NCBI GenBank assembly: GCA_030827005.1
Contig: JAVBJL010000008.1
Coordinates: forward strand, 1-64,000
Direction: 5' to 3'
Origin: Wigglesworthia glossinidia
GTDB lineage: Bacteria; Pseudomonadota; Gammaproteobacteria; Enterobacterales; Enterobacteriaceae
Length of the DNA stretch: 64,000 nt
The notes under the pieces were generated by a model, which had not been told where the DNA came from, ran no database searches, and saw nothing but the letters and a program-made list of their open reading frames with translations. Both the position numbers and the translations under genes were made by a program. Positions 49,545-60,826 of this stretch are shown in pieces. The stretch's first letter is position 1. Every line of letters begins with the position of its first letter.

Positions 49545-50333
49545 TTATTCCTGATTATTTACTGCAGACATTATATGAAATCCACCGTCAGCATGAATAA
49601 TTTCTCCTGTAATTACAGATGATAAATCAGAAAATAAAAACGTGGCAACATCGCCTACATCATGAATATTAATTACCTTTTTTAAAGGCGTCATAGATTC
49701 ATAGTGTTTTAACATTTTTTTAAAATTTTTAATACTCGAAGCCGCTAAAGTTTTTATTGGTGCAGCAGAAATTGCGTTTACTCTAATATTTTTAGAACCT
49801 AATGAATATGCTATATAACGTACGCTAGATTCTAAAGAAGCTTTCGCAATTCCCATAACATTGTAATTTGGTATAACTTTCTCGGATCCTATATATGTAA
49901 TAGTTACTATGCTCCCTCCGGGGTTAATCATAGATTTACTAATTTTAGACATTTCTGAAAAACTGTATACACTTATATTTTGTGCATTTTTAAAATCTTC
50001 TTGAGTCACAGCATCTAAGTAATTTCCTGATAATTGTTTTGGATTTGCATAAGCAATAGAATGTAAAAATCCATCAAATGTTTTCCATGATTTTTTTAAA
50101 TTTTCAAACAAATGATAAACATCTTGTTTATTACTTACATCACATGGAAGTATAATATCGGAATAAAATTGTTTTTTTACAATGTTTTCGATACGTTTTT
50201 TTATTTTTTCATTTTGGTAAGTAAATGCTAATTCTGCTTTTTCTCTATGCATTGCACAAGCAATGCCATATGCTATAGAGTATTTGTTAACCATTCCTGT
50301 GATTAAAAATCGTTTTCCAGATAATAAATTCAT
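49545..50333 (-). CDS. fabI: Enoyl-ACP reductase (NADH)
   Basis: Final step of each fatty-acid elongation round. 262 residues, same as E. coli. N-terminal GKRFLITGMVNKYSIAYGIA with the FabI-specific nucleotide motif, FDGFLHSIAYAN, the active-site YNVMGIAKASLE (Tyr-x6-Lys) near 157-168, the substrate-loop SAAPIKTLAASSIKNF and GEIIHADGGFHIM. With fabZ and accA it gives three steps of fatty-acid synthesis in the window. Confidence 0.97.
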   Translation of the reverse strand: MNLLSGKRFLITGMVNKYSIAYGIACAMHREKAELAFTYQNEKIKKRIENIVKKQFYSDIILPCDVSNKQDVYHLFENLKKSWKTFDGFLHSIAYANPKQLSGNYLDAVTQEDFKNAQNISVYSFSEMSKISKSMINPGGSIVTITYIGSEKVIPNYNVMGIAKASLESSVRYIAYSLGSKNIRVNAISAAPIKTLAASSIKNFKKMLKHYESMTPLKKVINIHDVGDVATFLFSDLSSVITGEIIHADGGFHIMSAVNNQE

Positions 50334-50688
50334 ATTTTATTTTCCTAAAATTTGATAAATGATATTACTATTTATAATATTTTGTGTAGTATCAAAAAAA
50401 TATAATTATTTAAAATTTTTTTAAAACAAAAAATAAACTAGTATATTAAAATGTTTTAGTTTGCATAATTAATACGAAAATATGCATTTTCTTGATATGT
50501 TATGAGTAAAAAAATAATCATTTTTATACCGTCAATACATATACTATATATCAATTAACTTATAAAAATAATATATTTAATATAAATCAAATATAAAAAT
50601 ATCAATAAAATTTGATTTTATATGGTCATTTTATAATATTTATATTAAAATTAAATAATACTTATTTGTTTTTAACATAAATTTTTAT
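50334..50688. other. Divergent spacer, fabI to sufA
   Basis: 355 bases holding the suf promoter region. The only structured element I see is GAAAAT-ATGC-ATTTTC at 50476-50491, a perfect 6-bp repeat with a 4-base centre, about 200 bases before sufA. It does not match a Fur box or an IscR site well. No gene is present. Confidence 0.5.
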
Positions 50689-51066
50689 ATGAAACACTTA
50701 ACTAATGCAGTTAAATATTATAATTATATACAGAATCCATTGCAAAAATTTTTTTTGACTGATACTGCTGTAAAAAAAATTAAACAACTAATAATAAAAG
50801 ATCAATCTATTTTAGGTATACGTATATTACTAAAAAAATCTGGATGTGCAGGTTGGAGTTATTTTATGAGTACAGTGTTTAAATTTGTAGAAAATGATTT
50901 CATATATGAATATAAAGGAATAAAAATATGTACACCAAAAAAATTTTTGCCACTGATTAATAAGATTGAATTAGATTATATTAAAACTGGATTAAATCAT
51001 AAGTTTGTATTTAATAATCCAAATGTGAAAAATACATGCGGTTGCGGTAAAAGTATAAATTTTTAA
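50689..51066 (+). CDS. sufA: SUF A-type iron-sulfur carrier
   Basis: Accepts Fe-S clusters from SufBCD and passes them to target proteins. 125 residues (E. coli 122). The three A-type cysteines are present: one in LLKKSGCAGWSYF near 55 and the CGCGKSINF pair at the C terminus. The middle is diverged. First gene of a complete sufABCDSE operon, 14 bases before sufB. Confidence 0.94.
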   Translation: MKHLTNAVKYYNYIQNPLQKFFLTDTAVKKIKQLIIKDQSILGIRILLKKSGCAGWSYFMSTVFKFVENDFIYEYKGIKICTPKKFLPLINKIELDYIKTGLNHKFVFNNPNVKNTCGCGKSINF

Positions 51067-51080
51067 CGAGATAATATTTT

Positions 51081-52556
51081 ATGGAAAATAAAATTAGTTA
51101 TTCTAGTAATTTAAACAAGTGCAATATGCATTTAGATAAATATAAAGAAGGATTTACTACAAATTTAAAAACAGATGAACTAGAAAAAGGAATTAATGAA
51201 AAAATAGTACGATCTATATCTAAAAAACGTCATGAACCCGATTGGATGTTAGATTTTAGATTACAGGCATATACGTCATGGATAAAAATGCATGAACCAC
51301 ATTGGTTGCATGGACAATTTGATCCAATTAACTACAATGAGTATAGCTATTATTCTGCGCCACAGTGTGATGCATGTCAAGATAATAAAAAAAATAAAAC
51401 ACAAGCTTCTTCCAACAACTATCTTGTTCCCGAAGTAAAACATACATTTGAAAAGCTAGGAATACCTACTAAAGAAAATAATAACATAGCAATTGATGCC
51501 ATATTTGATTCCGTTTCTGTTTCAACTACATACCAAGATAAACTAAAAGAGATAGGTATTATTTTTTGTTCTTTTAGCGAAGCTATTCAAAATCATCCAG
51601 AACTCGTACGTAAATATCTAGGCAGTGTTGTTCCTGCAGACGATAATTTTTTTGCAGCTTTAAACGCCGCAGTAGCTTCAGATGGAACATTTGTATATAT
51701 TCCAAAAAATGTAAAATGTCCAGTAGATTTATCTACATATTTTCGTATAAATTCGGCTAACACTGGTCAATTCGAACGTACTATTTTAATAGCAGATAAT
51801 TATAGTACAGTAAGTTATATTGAAGGATGTTCTGCTCCGATACGTAATAGTTATCAACTGCATGCTGCCGTCGTAGAAGTCATTATATTAGATTATGCTA
51901 CAGTAAAATATTCTACCGTACAAAATTGGTTTCCAGGAAATTTTAAACAGGGAGGTATATTAAATTTTGTTACAAAACGTGCTTTATGTAAAGGAAAAAA
52001 ATCAAAAATGTCTTGGACACAATCTGAAACTGGATCTGCGATTACATGGAAATATCCTAGTGTTATTTTACAAGGAGACTATTCGATAGGAGAATTTTTT
52101 TCTATTGCTTTAACAAAAAGCTATCAACAAGCAGATACGGGTACGAAAATGATTCATATAGGTAAAAATAGTAAATCAACTATTATATCTAAAACAATAT
52201 CTTCTGGAAGAAGTAATAATACGTATCGAGGTTTAGTAAAAATCGCACCACAAGCAAAATACTCACGAAATTTCACTCAATGTGATTCGATGTTGATTGG
52301 TAAAAAATCTGGCGCACATACTTTTCCAGATATTCAAGTGCATAATGAAAGTTCCCAAATTGAACATGAAGCTACAACTTCTAAAATAGAAGAAGATCAA
52401 ATTTTTTATTGTCAACAACGCGGTATAAGCACAAATGACGCAATTTCAATGATTGTAAATGGATTTTGTAAAGAAATATTTTCTAAATTACCATTAGAGT
52501 TCGCTATAGAAGCAGAAAAATTACTTCATATTAATTTAGATCAAAGTGTTGGTTAA
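51081..52556 (+). CDS. sufB: Fe-S cluster scaffold subunit SufB
   Basis: Core scaffold of the SufBCD complex where clusters are built. 491 residues (E. coli 495). KKRHEPDWMLDFRLQAY, the SAPQCDACQ cysteines near 92-96, YFRINSANTGQFERTILIAD, SYIEGCSAP and the C-terminal HNESSQIEHEATTSKI segment followed by FYCQQRGIS are all conserved. It is one of the best conserved proteins in the window. 48 bases separate it from sufC. Confidence 0.98.
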   Translation: MENKISYSSNLNKCNMHLDKYKEGFTTNLKTDELEKGINEKIVRSISKKRHEPDWMLDFRLQAYTSWIKMHEPHWLHGQFDPINYNEYSYYSAPQCDACQDNKKNKTQASSNNYLVPEVKHTFEKLGIPTKENNNIAIDAIFDSVSVSTTYQDKLKEIGIIFCSFSEAIQNHPELVRKYLGSVVPADDNFFAALNAAVASDGTFVYIPKNVKCPVDLSTYFRINSANTGQFERTILIADNYSTVSYIEGCSAPIRNSYQLHAAVVEVIILDYATVKYSTVQNWFPGNFKQGGILNFVTKRALCKGKKSKMSWTQSETGSAITWKYPSVILQGDYSIGEFFSIALTKSYQQADTGTKMIHIGKNSKSTIISKTISSGRSNNTYRGLVKIAPQAKYSRNFTQCDSMLIGKKSGAHTFPDIQVHNESSQIEHEATTSKIEEDQIFYCQQRGISTNDAISMIVNGFCKEIFSKLPLEFAIEAEKLLHINLDQSVG

Positions 52557-52604
52557 ATCAATAAAAACGTTTTAATAGAAATATGATTTTTAGGGACAGA
52601 TAAC

Positions 52605-53333
52605 ATGTTATTAATTCAAAATTTAAAAGTTATAGTTGATAAACAACTGATTTTAAATAAATTAAATTTAAAAATAAAAAAAGGAGAAATACATGCAATT
52701 ATGGGTCCAAATGGATCAGGAAAAAGTACTCTCGCAGACACTTTATCTGGGAAAAAACACTGTATTATTTCTTCTGGAAAAATTTTATTCAAAAAAATTA
52801 ATCTTTCTCAACTTACCCCAGAAGAAAGAGCAGGAGAAGGCATATTTATAGCATTTCAATATCCTATGGAAATACCTGGAATAAATAATAAAACCTTTTT
52901 ACATACTAGCGTGAATGCCGTACGTAAATATCAAAATAAACCCCATTTAGATATTTTTAACTTTTCTCAGATATATAAAAAAAATTTAAATTTACTTAAT
53001 ATTTCCGAATCATTTATGCAAAGATCATTGAATATGGGGTTTTCAGGAGGAGAAAAAAAACGAAATGAAATTTTACAAATGATTACACTGCAGCCCAGTT
53101 TATGCATACTAGATGAAATAGATTCAGGATTAGATATAGACTCATTAAAAAATATTGCTAATTGTATAAACATGTTACGTGATAAAAATCGTGCTTTTAT
53201 TATCATTACACATTATCAGCGTATATTAAATTACATACTACCAGATTATGTGCATATATTAAATAAAGGAAAAATTATACAATCCGGAAGTTTTGAATTA
53301 GTAAAACATATCGAGGAATATGGATATGGATAA
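52605..53333 (+). CDS. sufC: SUF ATPase SufC
   Basis: ABC-type ATPase that drives the SufBCD scaffold. 242 residues (E. coli 248). Walker A GPNGSGKST near 34-42, Q-loop FQYPMEIPG, signature FSGGEKKRNE near 146 and Walker B LCILDEIDSGLD near 166, then the switch His in ITHYQRIL. AGGGACAG is the ribosome site. Its last bases overlap the start of sufD. Confidence 0.98.
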   Translation: MLLIQNLKVIVDKQLILNKLNLKIKKGEIHAIMGPNGSGKSTLADTLSGKKHCIISSGKILFKKINLSQLTPEERAGEGIFIAFQYPMEIPGINNKTFLHTSVNAVRKYQNKPHLDIFNFSQIYKKNLNLLNISESFMQRSLNMGFSGGEKKRNEILQMITLQPSLCILDEIDSGLDIDSLKNIANCINMLRDKNRAFIIITHYQRILNYILPDYVHILNKGKIIQSGSFELVKHIEEYGYG

Positions 53334-54609
53334 ATTAAAATATAATAAATATATTGTTAATATTTTAAATCAATATCATAAATTATTTTTTTGCAAAAAA
53401 CGTTCAAATAATTCTCATAAACACTGGAACAAAATTATTAAATTCAAATCATCAAATTATTCAAAAAATATTTTTCATAGTGCGTTTTTAAAAAATTTTT
53501 TTAAAAAAACACTTTTTATACCAGAAAAAAATACGATTAATAATTCTAAATTAAATACACCTTTACTATCAGTATCGAGTTATAAATTGGTATTTTTTAA
53601 TGGTTTTTTTTGTAAAAGTTTAAGTGATAATGATTATGGAGAATGGAAAATAAAAATACAGAAAAAAAATAAAATACATACATCTCCTAAATTTTTAATA
53701 AAATCCAATTTTTTTTTGCATCTATCAGAAAGTTTAAGCGAAGACATTATCTGTATTGATTTAGAAAAAAATTCAAAAGTTTCTAAACCATTATATTTGA
53801 TTCAAATTAGTGAAGGAAAAGAAAATAACAAAATTGCTATAATAAATTCTCGTATTCATGTCAATATAAAAGAAAATGCTCGAGGAGAAATAATAGAGCA
53901 TTTTTTAGGAAATAACAACTATTCTTATTGCAATAACGTACGAACAACTTTTTTATTAGACGATCATGCTCAAATAAATTATATAAAAATTAATCTTGAT
54001 AATTTTAATAGTTATCATTTTTCTAATAACGATATCCTTTTAAATAAAAATTCTAAATTTTTTAATCACATTTTTACTTTTGGCGGATGTATTTACCAAA
54101 ATCACTCTAATATAGCACTTAAAGATTCAAATATTAATTTGCTCATTAACAGCTTATCTATTCCAAGTAGTAAACAAATTATCGATATAAATACATACGT
54201 AGATCATCAATCTTGTTTATGTAAAAGTCGACAGTTGCATAAAATGATTTTATCTGAATGTTCTAAAGGAAAGTTTTTTGGAATTATTAAAGTTGAAAAA
54301 AATGCGATAAAGACAGATGGTCATATGAAAAATGATAATTTGTTAACTAGTAAATATACTCAAATAAATACGAAGCCTCAACTAGAAATTTATGCAGATG
54401 ATGTAAAATGTAGTCATGGTGCTACCATTGGATATATAAATTCGAAACACTTATTTTATTTAAGATCTAGAGGAATTTCAAAAACAAATGCAAAAAAAAT
54501 GATTATACATGCATTTGCTTTAGAAGTACTTAAGCATATATCTAATAAATCAGTTTATGATATTTTAAATAATTTAATTATATCATTTTTAGAGAAAATA
54601 AAAATATGA
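53320..54609 (+). CDS. sufD: Fe-S cluster assembly protein SufD
   Basis: Pairs with SufB in the SufBCD scaffold and helps iron entry. 429 residues (E. coli 423). The N-terminal 150 residues are highly eroded (Lys/Asn/Phe-rich), while the beta-helix core and C terminus are kept: DGHMKNDNLLTSKYTQINTKPQLEIYADDVKCSHGATIG then FYLRSRGIS. Two ATG codons (53320 and 53326) could start it; both lie in the end of sufC. Its TGA overlaps the sufS ATG (ATGA). Confidence 0.94.
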   Translation: MDMDKLKYNKYIVNILNQYHKLFFCKKRSNNSHKHWNKIIKFKSSNYSKNIFHSAFLKNFFKKTLFIPEKNTINNSKLNTPLLSVSSYKLVFFNGFFCKSLSDNDYGEWKIKIQKKNKIHTSPKFLIKSNFFLHLSESLSEDIICIDLEKNSKVSKPLYLIQISEGKENNKIAIINSRIHVNIKENARGEIIEHFLGNNNYSYCNNVRTTFLLDDHAQINYIKINLDNFNSYHFSNNDILLNKNSKFFNHIFTFGGCIYQNHSNIALKDSNINLLINSLSIPSSKQIIDINTYVDHQSCLCKSRQLHKMILSECSKGKFFGIIKVEKNAIKTDGHMKNDNLLTSKYTQINTKPQLEIYADDVKCSHGATIGYINSKHLFYLRSRGISKTNAKKMIIHAFALEVLKHISNKSVYDILNNLIISFLEKIKI

Positions 54610-55838
54610 TTTACCCAATTAAGAATATTCGAGAAGATTTTCCTATTTTAAAACAAAAAGTTAATAATTATCCATTAATTTATCTTGATAGCGCAGCTAG
54701 TGCTCAAAGACCGAAATATGTTTTTGAAAGAGAAATTCAGTATGCATCAGAACAACATTCTGCTGTTCATAGAGGAATTCATACTTTAAGCAAAAATGCT
54801 ACAAAATATATGGAAGATATTAGATCAAAAATTGCGTATTTTCTCAATGCAAAATCAGAAACAGAAATTATTTTTGTTAAAGGAGCTACAGAAGGAATTA
54901 ATTTAGTTGCTTATTCTTGGGGTGAAAACTATATAAATACAGGAGATAATATAGTAATTACTCAAATGGAACATCACGCCAACATTGTACCATGGCAAAT
55001 ACTTGCAAGAAAAAATAAAATAGAAATTAGATATATTCCACTATTATTTAATGGAAGATTAGATATTGATCAATTAAAAAATATTATTAACCACAAAACA
55101 CGTCTATTATGCATTACACATATGTCGAATGTTTTAGGTACATTTAACGAAGTAGAAACAATTATTAAAAAAATAAAAAAACTTTATAAGATTACAGTAT
55201 TAATTGATGGAGCACAAGCAATTGTGCATCACGATGTAGATGTACAAAAAATTAATTGTGATTTTTATGTTTTTTCAGGACATAAATTGTATGGACCGCC
55301 AGGGATAGGAGTATTATATGGCAAAAAAGAAATACTAGATAGTATGCCTCCATGGGAAGGAGGCGGAGGTATGATTCAAAATGTTTGTTTAAATTCAGGA
55401 GTAACATTTAATTCTGTTCCATGGAAATTTGAAGCCGGGTCCCCTAATATTTCCGGGATTATCGGATTAGGTGCGGCTATAGATTATATAAATCAAATAG
55501 GGAAGGCTCATATTCATATACATGAAAATCAAATAATAAATTATGCCTTATTAAAACTAAAGAGTATTCCCAAAATTAAAATTTATGGATCAGAACCATT
55601 TTCTGGATTAATTTCTTTTAATTTAGAAAATCATCATGCTTATGATATTGGATTAATACTCAATGAATATGGTATTGCTATTCGTACTGGACATCATTGT
55701 GCTATGCCTATTATGAAATTTTTTAAAATAGATAGTATGTGTAGAATATCAATAGCTATGTATACAAATAAATCGGATATTCGCTATTTTATAAAAAAAC
55801 TAATTAAGACAATAAATTTTTTAGAAAAAATTAATTAA
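54606..55838 (+). CDS. sufS: Cysteine desulfurase SufS
   Basis: PLP enzyme that removes sulfur from cysteine and hands it to SufE. 410 residues (E. coli 406). YLDSAASAQRP near 27, FVKGATEGINLVA, QMEHHANIVPW, the PLP Lys in VFSGHKLYGPPGIGVLYG near 228, and the active-site Cys in RTGHHCAMPIM near 368 of the group II type. It overlaps sufD by four bases and precedes sufE. Confidence 0.98.
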   Translation: MIYPIKNIREDFPILKQKVNNYPLIYLDSAASAQRPKYVFEREIQYASEQHSAVHRGIHTLSKNATKYMEDIRSKIAYFLNAKSETEIIFVKGATEGINLVAYSWGENYINTGDNIVITQMEHHANIVPWQILARKNKIEIRYIPLLFNGRLDIDQLKNIINHKTRLLCITHMSNVLGTFNEVETIIKKIKKLYKITVLIDGAQAIVHHDVDVQKINCDFYVFSGHKLYGPPGIGVLYGKKEILDSMPPWEGGGGMIQNVCLNSGVTFNSVPWKFEAGSPNISGIIGLGAAIDYINQIGKAHIHIHENQIINYALLKLKSIPKIKIYGSEPFSGLISFNLENHHAYDIGLILNEYGIAIRTGHHCAMPIMKFFKIDSMCRISIAMYTNKSDIRYFIKKLIKTINFLEKIN

Positions 55839-55856
55839 TAATCGATATCATATTTT

Positions 55857-56264
55857 ATGAATAAACATGAATTTATAAAAAATTTTTCTTATTTACATAA
55901 TTGGCAAGAAAAATATTTATACCTAATAGAATTAGGAAAAAGCTTATCTCCATTTCCTGAAAAATTTAAAAATTCTAATCATCTTGTTACTGGATGTCAG
56001 AATCTTGTTTGGATTGCATTATTACTTAATCGAGGTCAAATAAAATTTTATGGAGAAAGTAATTCCGTTATTGTTAAAGGATTAATAGCGGTTTTATTTA
56101 TTTTATATAAGAATTTAAAGGTATCTGAACTAGTTTTATACGATATCAATTCATACCTAAAACGTTTATCTTTAACAGATCACCTAACCCCTTCTCGAAT
56201 GCAAGGGTTAGGCGCTATTATTAATTTTATAAAAAAATCGGCTTTTTTTCTACAAAAAAATTAA
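55857..56264 (+). CDS. sufE: Sulfur acceptor protein SufE
   Basis: Takes the persulfide from SufS and passes it to SufB. 135 residues (E. coli 138). The acceptor Cys is in HLVTGCQNLVW near residue 50 and the conserved C-terminal HLTPSRMQGLGAII is present. Within that segment the DNA carries an 8-bp perfect inverted repeat CCTAACCC...GGGTTAGG (56183-56212). Last gene of the operon. Confidence 0.95.
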   Translation: MNKHEFIKNFSYLHNWQEKYLYLIELGKSLSPFPEKFKNSNHLVTGCQNLVWIALLLNRGQIKFYGESNSVIVKGLIAVLFILYKNLKVSELVLYDINSYLKRLSLTDHLTPSRMQGLGAIINFIKKSAFFLQKN

Positions 56265-56282
56265 AAATTTGAACAATAAAAT

Positions 56283-56516
56283 TTATTTTCTATAATAAAA
56301 AGAACGATTATTAAGACGCTGATTTGCACGATCCGCTTCTTCTTTGGCTATGTGAGCATCTGATTTAATATTTTTCAAATCTTCTGAAATATGATCTATT
56401 TGATTATGCAGTTCTTTTATATCAGAATTTAGCTTGCTATTACTTGGACTATTTGTACAACTTGTTAGTATTAATACGCTAAAAATTATGTTTAGTACGA
56501 TTTTATGATTTAACAT
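56283..56516 (-). CDS. lpp: Major outer-membrane (Braun) lipoprotein
   Basis: Tethers the outer membrane to peptidoglycan. 77 residues (E. coli 78). Signal peptide with lipobox LILTSC giving the lipidated Cys at about 20, heptad repeats typical of the trimeric coiled coil (SDIKELHNQIDHISEDLKNI), EADRANQRLNN, and the C-terminal YYRK whose Lys is linked to diaminopimelate. A ribosome site AAGGAAAT precedes the ATG on the minus strand. E. coli also has lpp near sufE. The linking enzyme type is encoded at 59.8 kb. Confidence 0.95.
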   Translation of the reverse strand: MLNHKIVLNIIFSVLILTSCTNSPSNSKLNSDIKELHNQIDHISEDLKNIKSDAHIAKEEADRANQRLNNRSFYYRK

Positions 56517-58445
<1,929 letters not shown>

Positions 58446-58509
58446 TATATTTATTTAATATTATTTTAGTATAGTATTAAATGCTATCCACATATTAATA
58501 TAAAATATA

Positions 58510-59814
58510 ATGTATACTACAAAAATTATTAAAGTTATTGGTCGTGAGATTTTGGATTCAAGAGGTAAACCTACAGTAGAAGCCGAAGTTCATTTATCAG
58601 GTGGAATTATAGGAAGAGCCTCCTCTCCATCCGGAATATCTATTGGCTCTAAAGAAGCATATGAATTACGCGATGAAGATCCTTCACGTTTTTTGGGAGC
58701 AGGTGTTACAAAAGCAGTAGCAATAATAAATAAAAAAATTTCGAAATCTTTAGTTAAAAAAAATGCTGAAGAGCAAAAAAATATTGACGATATCATGATT
58801 AATTTAGATGGAACAGATAATAAATCTAAATTAGGAGCAAATTCAATTTTGGCCGTATCACTTGCAAACGCTAAAGCAGTTTCAAAAATAAGAAAAATTC
58901 CTTTATATAAATATATATCAGAATTAAATGAAGTACCAGAAATATTCTCTATGCCATTACCAATGATTAATGTTATTAATGGAGGAAAACATACAAATAA
59001 TAATATTGATATTCAAGAATTTATGATTCAACCAGTTAGTGCAAAGAATATTAAGCACGCAATTCAAATGGGTGCCGAAGTATTTCATAATTTAGGAAAA
59101 ATATTGCATGAGCAGGGAATGAGTACTTCTATCGGAGATGAGGGAGGATATTCTCCGAATTTACAATCTAATATTGTTGCATTGAATTTAATTCAAGAAG
59201 CAATAGAAAAATCTGGATTTCGTATAGGAATAGATATCACATTAGCAATTGATTGTGCAGCATCAGAGTTTTTTGAAAAAAGTTACCAATCATATTATTT
59301 AAAAAGTGAAAAGCAAATGTTTTCATCCTATGAATTTATAAAATATTTAACTGATCTTACAAATAAATACCCAATTCTTTCTATTGAAGATGGTTTACAT
59401 GAAAATGATTTATCGGGATTTAAAATTTTAACAAATTCTTTAGGAAAAAAAATTCAAATTGTCGGAGATGATTTATTTGTCACTAATTCTAAATTATTAG
59501 ATTATGGGATAAAAAACGGTATTGCTAATTCTATTTTAATTAAACCCAACCAGATTGGCTCTTTAACAGAAACATTAAAAGTAATCAAAATTGCTAAACA
59601 AGCAGGATATTCCACTATCATTTCACATCGATCTGGAGAAACTGAAGATGTTACGATAGCAGACTTATCAGTTGGAACAGCATCAGGACAAATTAAAACG
59701 GGCTCTATGAGCCGATCGGATCGTATAGCAAAATATAATAGATTGATTCGTATTGAAGAGGAGTTAAGATTTCAAGCTCCATTTCATGGACGAGTAGAAA
59801 TTAAGAATCAATAA
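58510..59814 (+). CDS. eno: Enolase
   Basis: Glycolytic 2-phosphoglycerate dehydratase. 434 residues (E. coli 432). [21 protein letters not shown], the [15 protein letters not shown] loop, metal ligands in [20 protein letters not shown] and VGDDLFVTN, the catalytic Lys in [13 protein letters not shown] and SHRSGETED are all present. Like hns and sufB it is slowly evolving. It converges with ldtB, ten bases between stops. Confidence 0.99.
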   Translation: MYTTKIIKVIGREILDSRGKPTVEAEVHLSGGIIGRASSPSGISIGSKEAYELRDEDPSRFLGAGVTKAVAIINKKISKSLVKKNAEEQKNIDDIMINLDGTDNKSKLGANSILAVSLANAKAVSKIRKIPLYKYISELNEVPEIFSMPLPMINVINGGKHTNNNIDIQEFMIQPVSAKNIKHAIQMGAEVFHNLGKILHEQGMSTSIGDEGGYSPNLQSNIVALNLIQEAIEKSGFRIGIDITLAIDCAASEFFEKSYQSYYLKSEKQMFSSYEFIKYLTDLTNKYPILSIEDGLHENDLSGFKILTNSLGKKIQIVGDDLFVTNSKLLDYGIKNGIANSILIKPNQIGSLTETLKVIKIAKQAGYSTIISHRSGETEDVTIADLSVGTASGQIKTGSMSRSDRIAKYNRLIRIEEELRFQAPFHGRVEIKNQ

Positions 59815-59824
59815 AATTTAAATT

Positions 59825-60754
59825 CTAATTTTTTACAATATTAATTGGAAATCCATGACGCTCCTGAAATGCTTTTGTTACAACAAATTGATTCACTTTT
59901 GGATCTCGTATAAAATCATATATTTTTTTAGGAATTTTAATTGGATCATGATAAAGCGATTTAAATGTTTTTAAACTATTTGATAATGGATAGTGCACTT
60001 CTATATATTTACTTCCATCTAATTCCAGAGAAACCTTGATCGGTTCATTAATAAATTTTACTACGGTTCCAATTGGAACATGATCAAATAAATATTTGAT
60101 ATCCGCATCTCTTAATCGAATACATCCATGAGTTACGCGTAATCCAATACCAAAATTTGCATTTGTTCCATGAATAGCGTATAAATTTTCTAAATATAAA
60201 GCATATAGCCCCATTGGGTTATTTTTTCCAGGAGGATAAACTTTTAATAAAATTTTTCCTCTAGATAAATATTCTTTACGCATAGATTGCGTTGGTATCC
60301 AAGTTGGTCCATACTTTTTATTTTTAATAAAAGTAGTCCAGTTATTTGGTGTTTCTGTTCCTACTTGTCCAATACCAATAGGAAAAATTATTACTATATT
60401 AGAATTTTTAGGAAAATAAAATAATCTCATTTCAACAGTATTTATAACAATCCCTGTATACTGAATATCTGGTAAAATAAGTTGTTTTGGAATAATTATT
60501 TTTGTGCCTGCTACTGGTAAGAAGACATCTACTCCTGGATTAGCAGCTAATATATTTGTTAATCCTACATTAAATTTTTTAGCAAAATACTCTAAAGAAT
60601 ACGAATTATTTTTTGGTATAGTAATAACGAAGTTTTCTCCAATTATTCTGCTACCATTTTTAGGTAGTTGATATATTTCTGAATAAGTAATTTTGCAGAA
60701 TATTATTCCTAATATGCATATTTTAAGGTGGATAACCAATTTTCTAATGTACAT
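59825..60754 (-). CDS. ldtB: L,D-transpeptidase, LdtB (YbiS) type
   Basis: Periplasmic enzyme that in E. coli attaches Lpp to peptidoglycan. 309 residues (E. coli LdtB 306). Signal peptide (residues 1 to about 25), a LysM-like segment (SLEYFAKKFNVGLTNILAANPG), then the YkuD domain with GIVINTVEMRLFYFPK, the conserved His in YAIHGTNANFG and the active-site Cys in VTHGCIRLRDADI near 212. The match is closest to LdtB among the E. coli paralogues, from memory. Its substrate gene lpp is 3.3 kb away. Confidence 0.92.
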   Translation of the reverse strand: MYIRKLVIHLKICILGIIFCKITYSEIYQLPKNGSRIIGENFVITIPKNNSYSLEYFAKKFNVGLTNILAANPGVDVFLPVAGTKIIIPKQLILPDIQYTGIVINTVEMRLFYFPKNSNIVIIFPIGIGQVGTETPNNWTTFIKNKKYGPTWIPTQSMRKEYLSRGKILLKVYPPGKNNPMGLYALYLENLYAIHGTNANFGIGLRVTHGCIRLRDADIKYLFDHVPIGTVVKFINEPIKVSLELDGSKYIEVHYPLSNSLKTFKSLYHDPIKIPKKIYDFIRDPKVNQFVVTKAFQERHGFPINIVKN

Positions 60755-60826
60755 TTTGCTTCAGATATTATAAATATAAAATAAAAAACCTGTATTTTTT
60801 TAATTTTAAAATTTTTAAAAAAATTA

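Noticed and set aside
50476-50491. Palindrome before sufA considered as a Fur or IscR site
   Set aside because: GAAAATATGCATTTTC does not follow either consensus well and lies far from the likely promoter.
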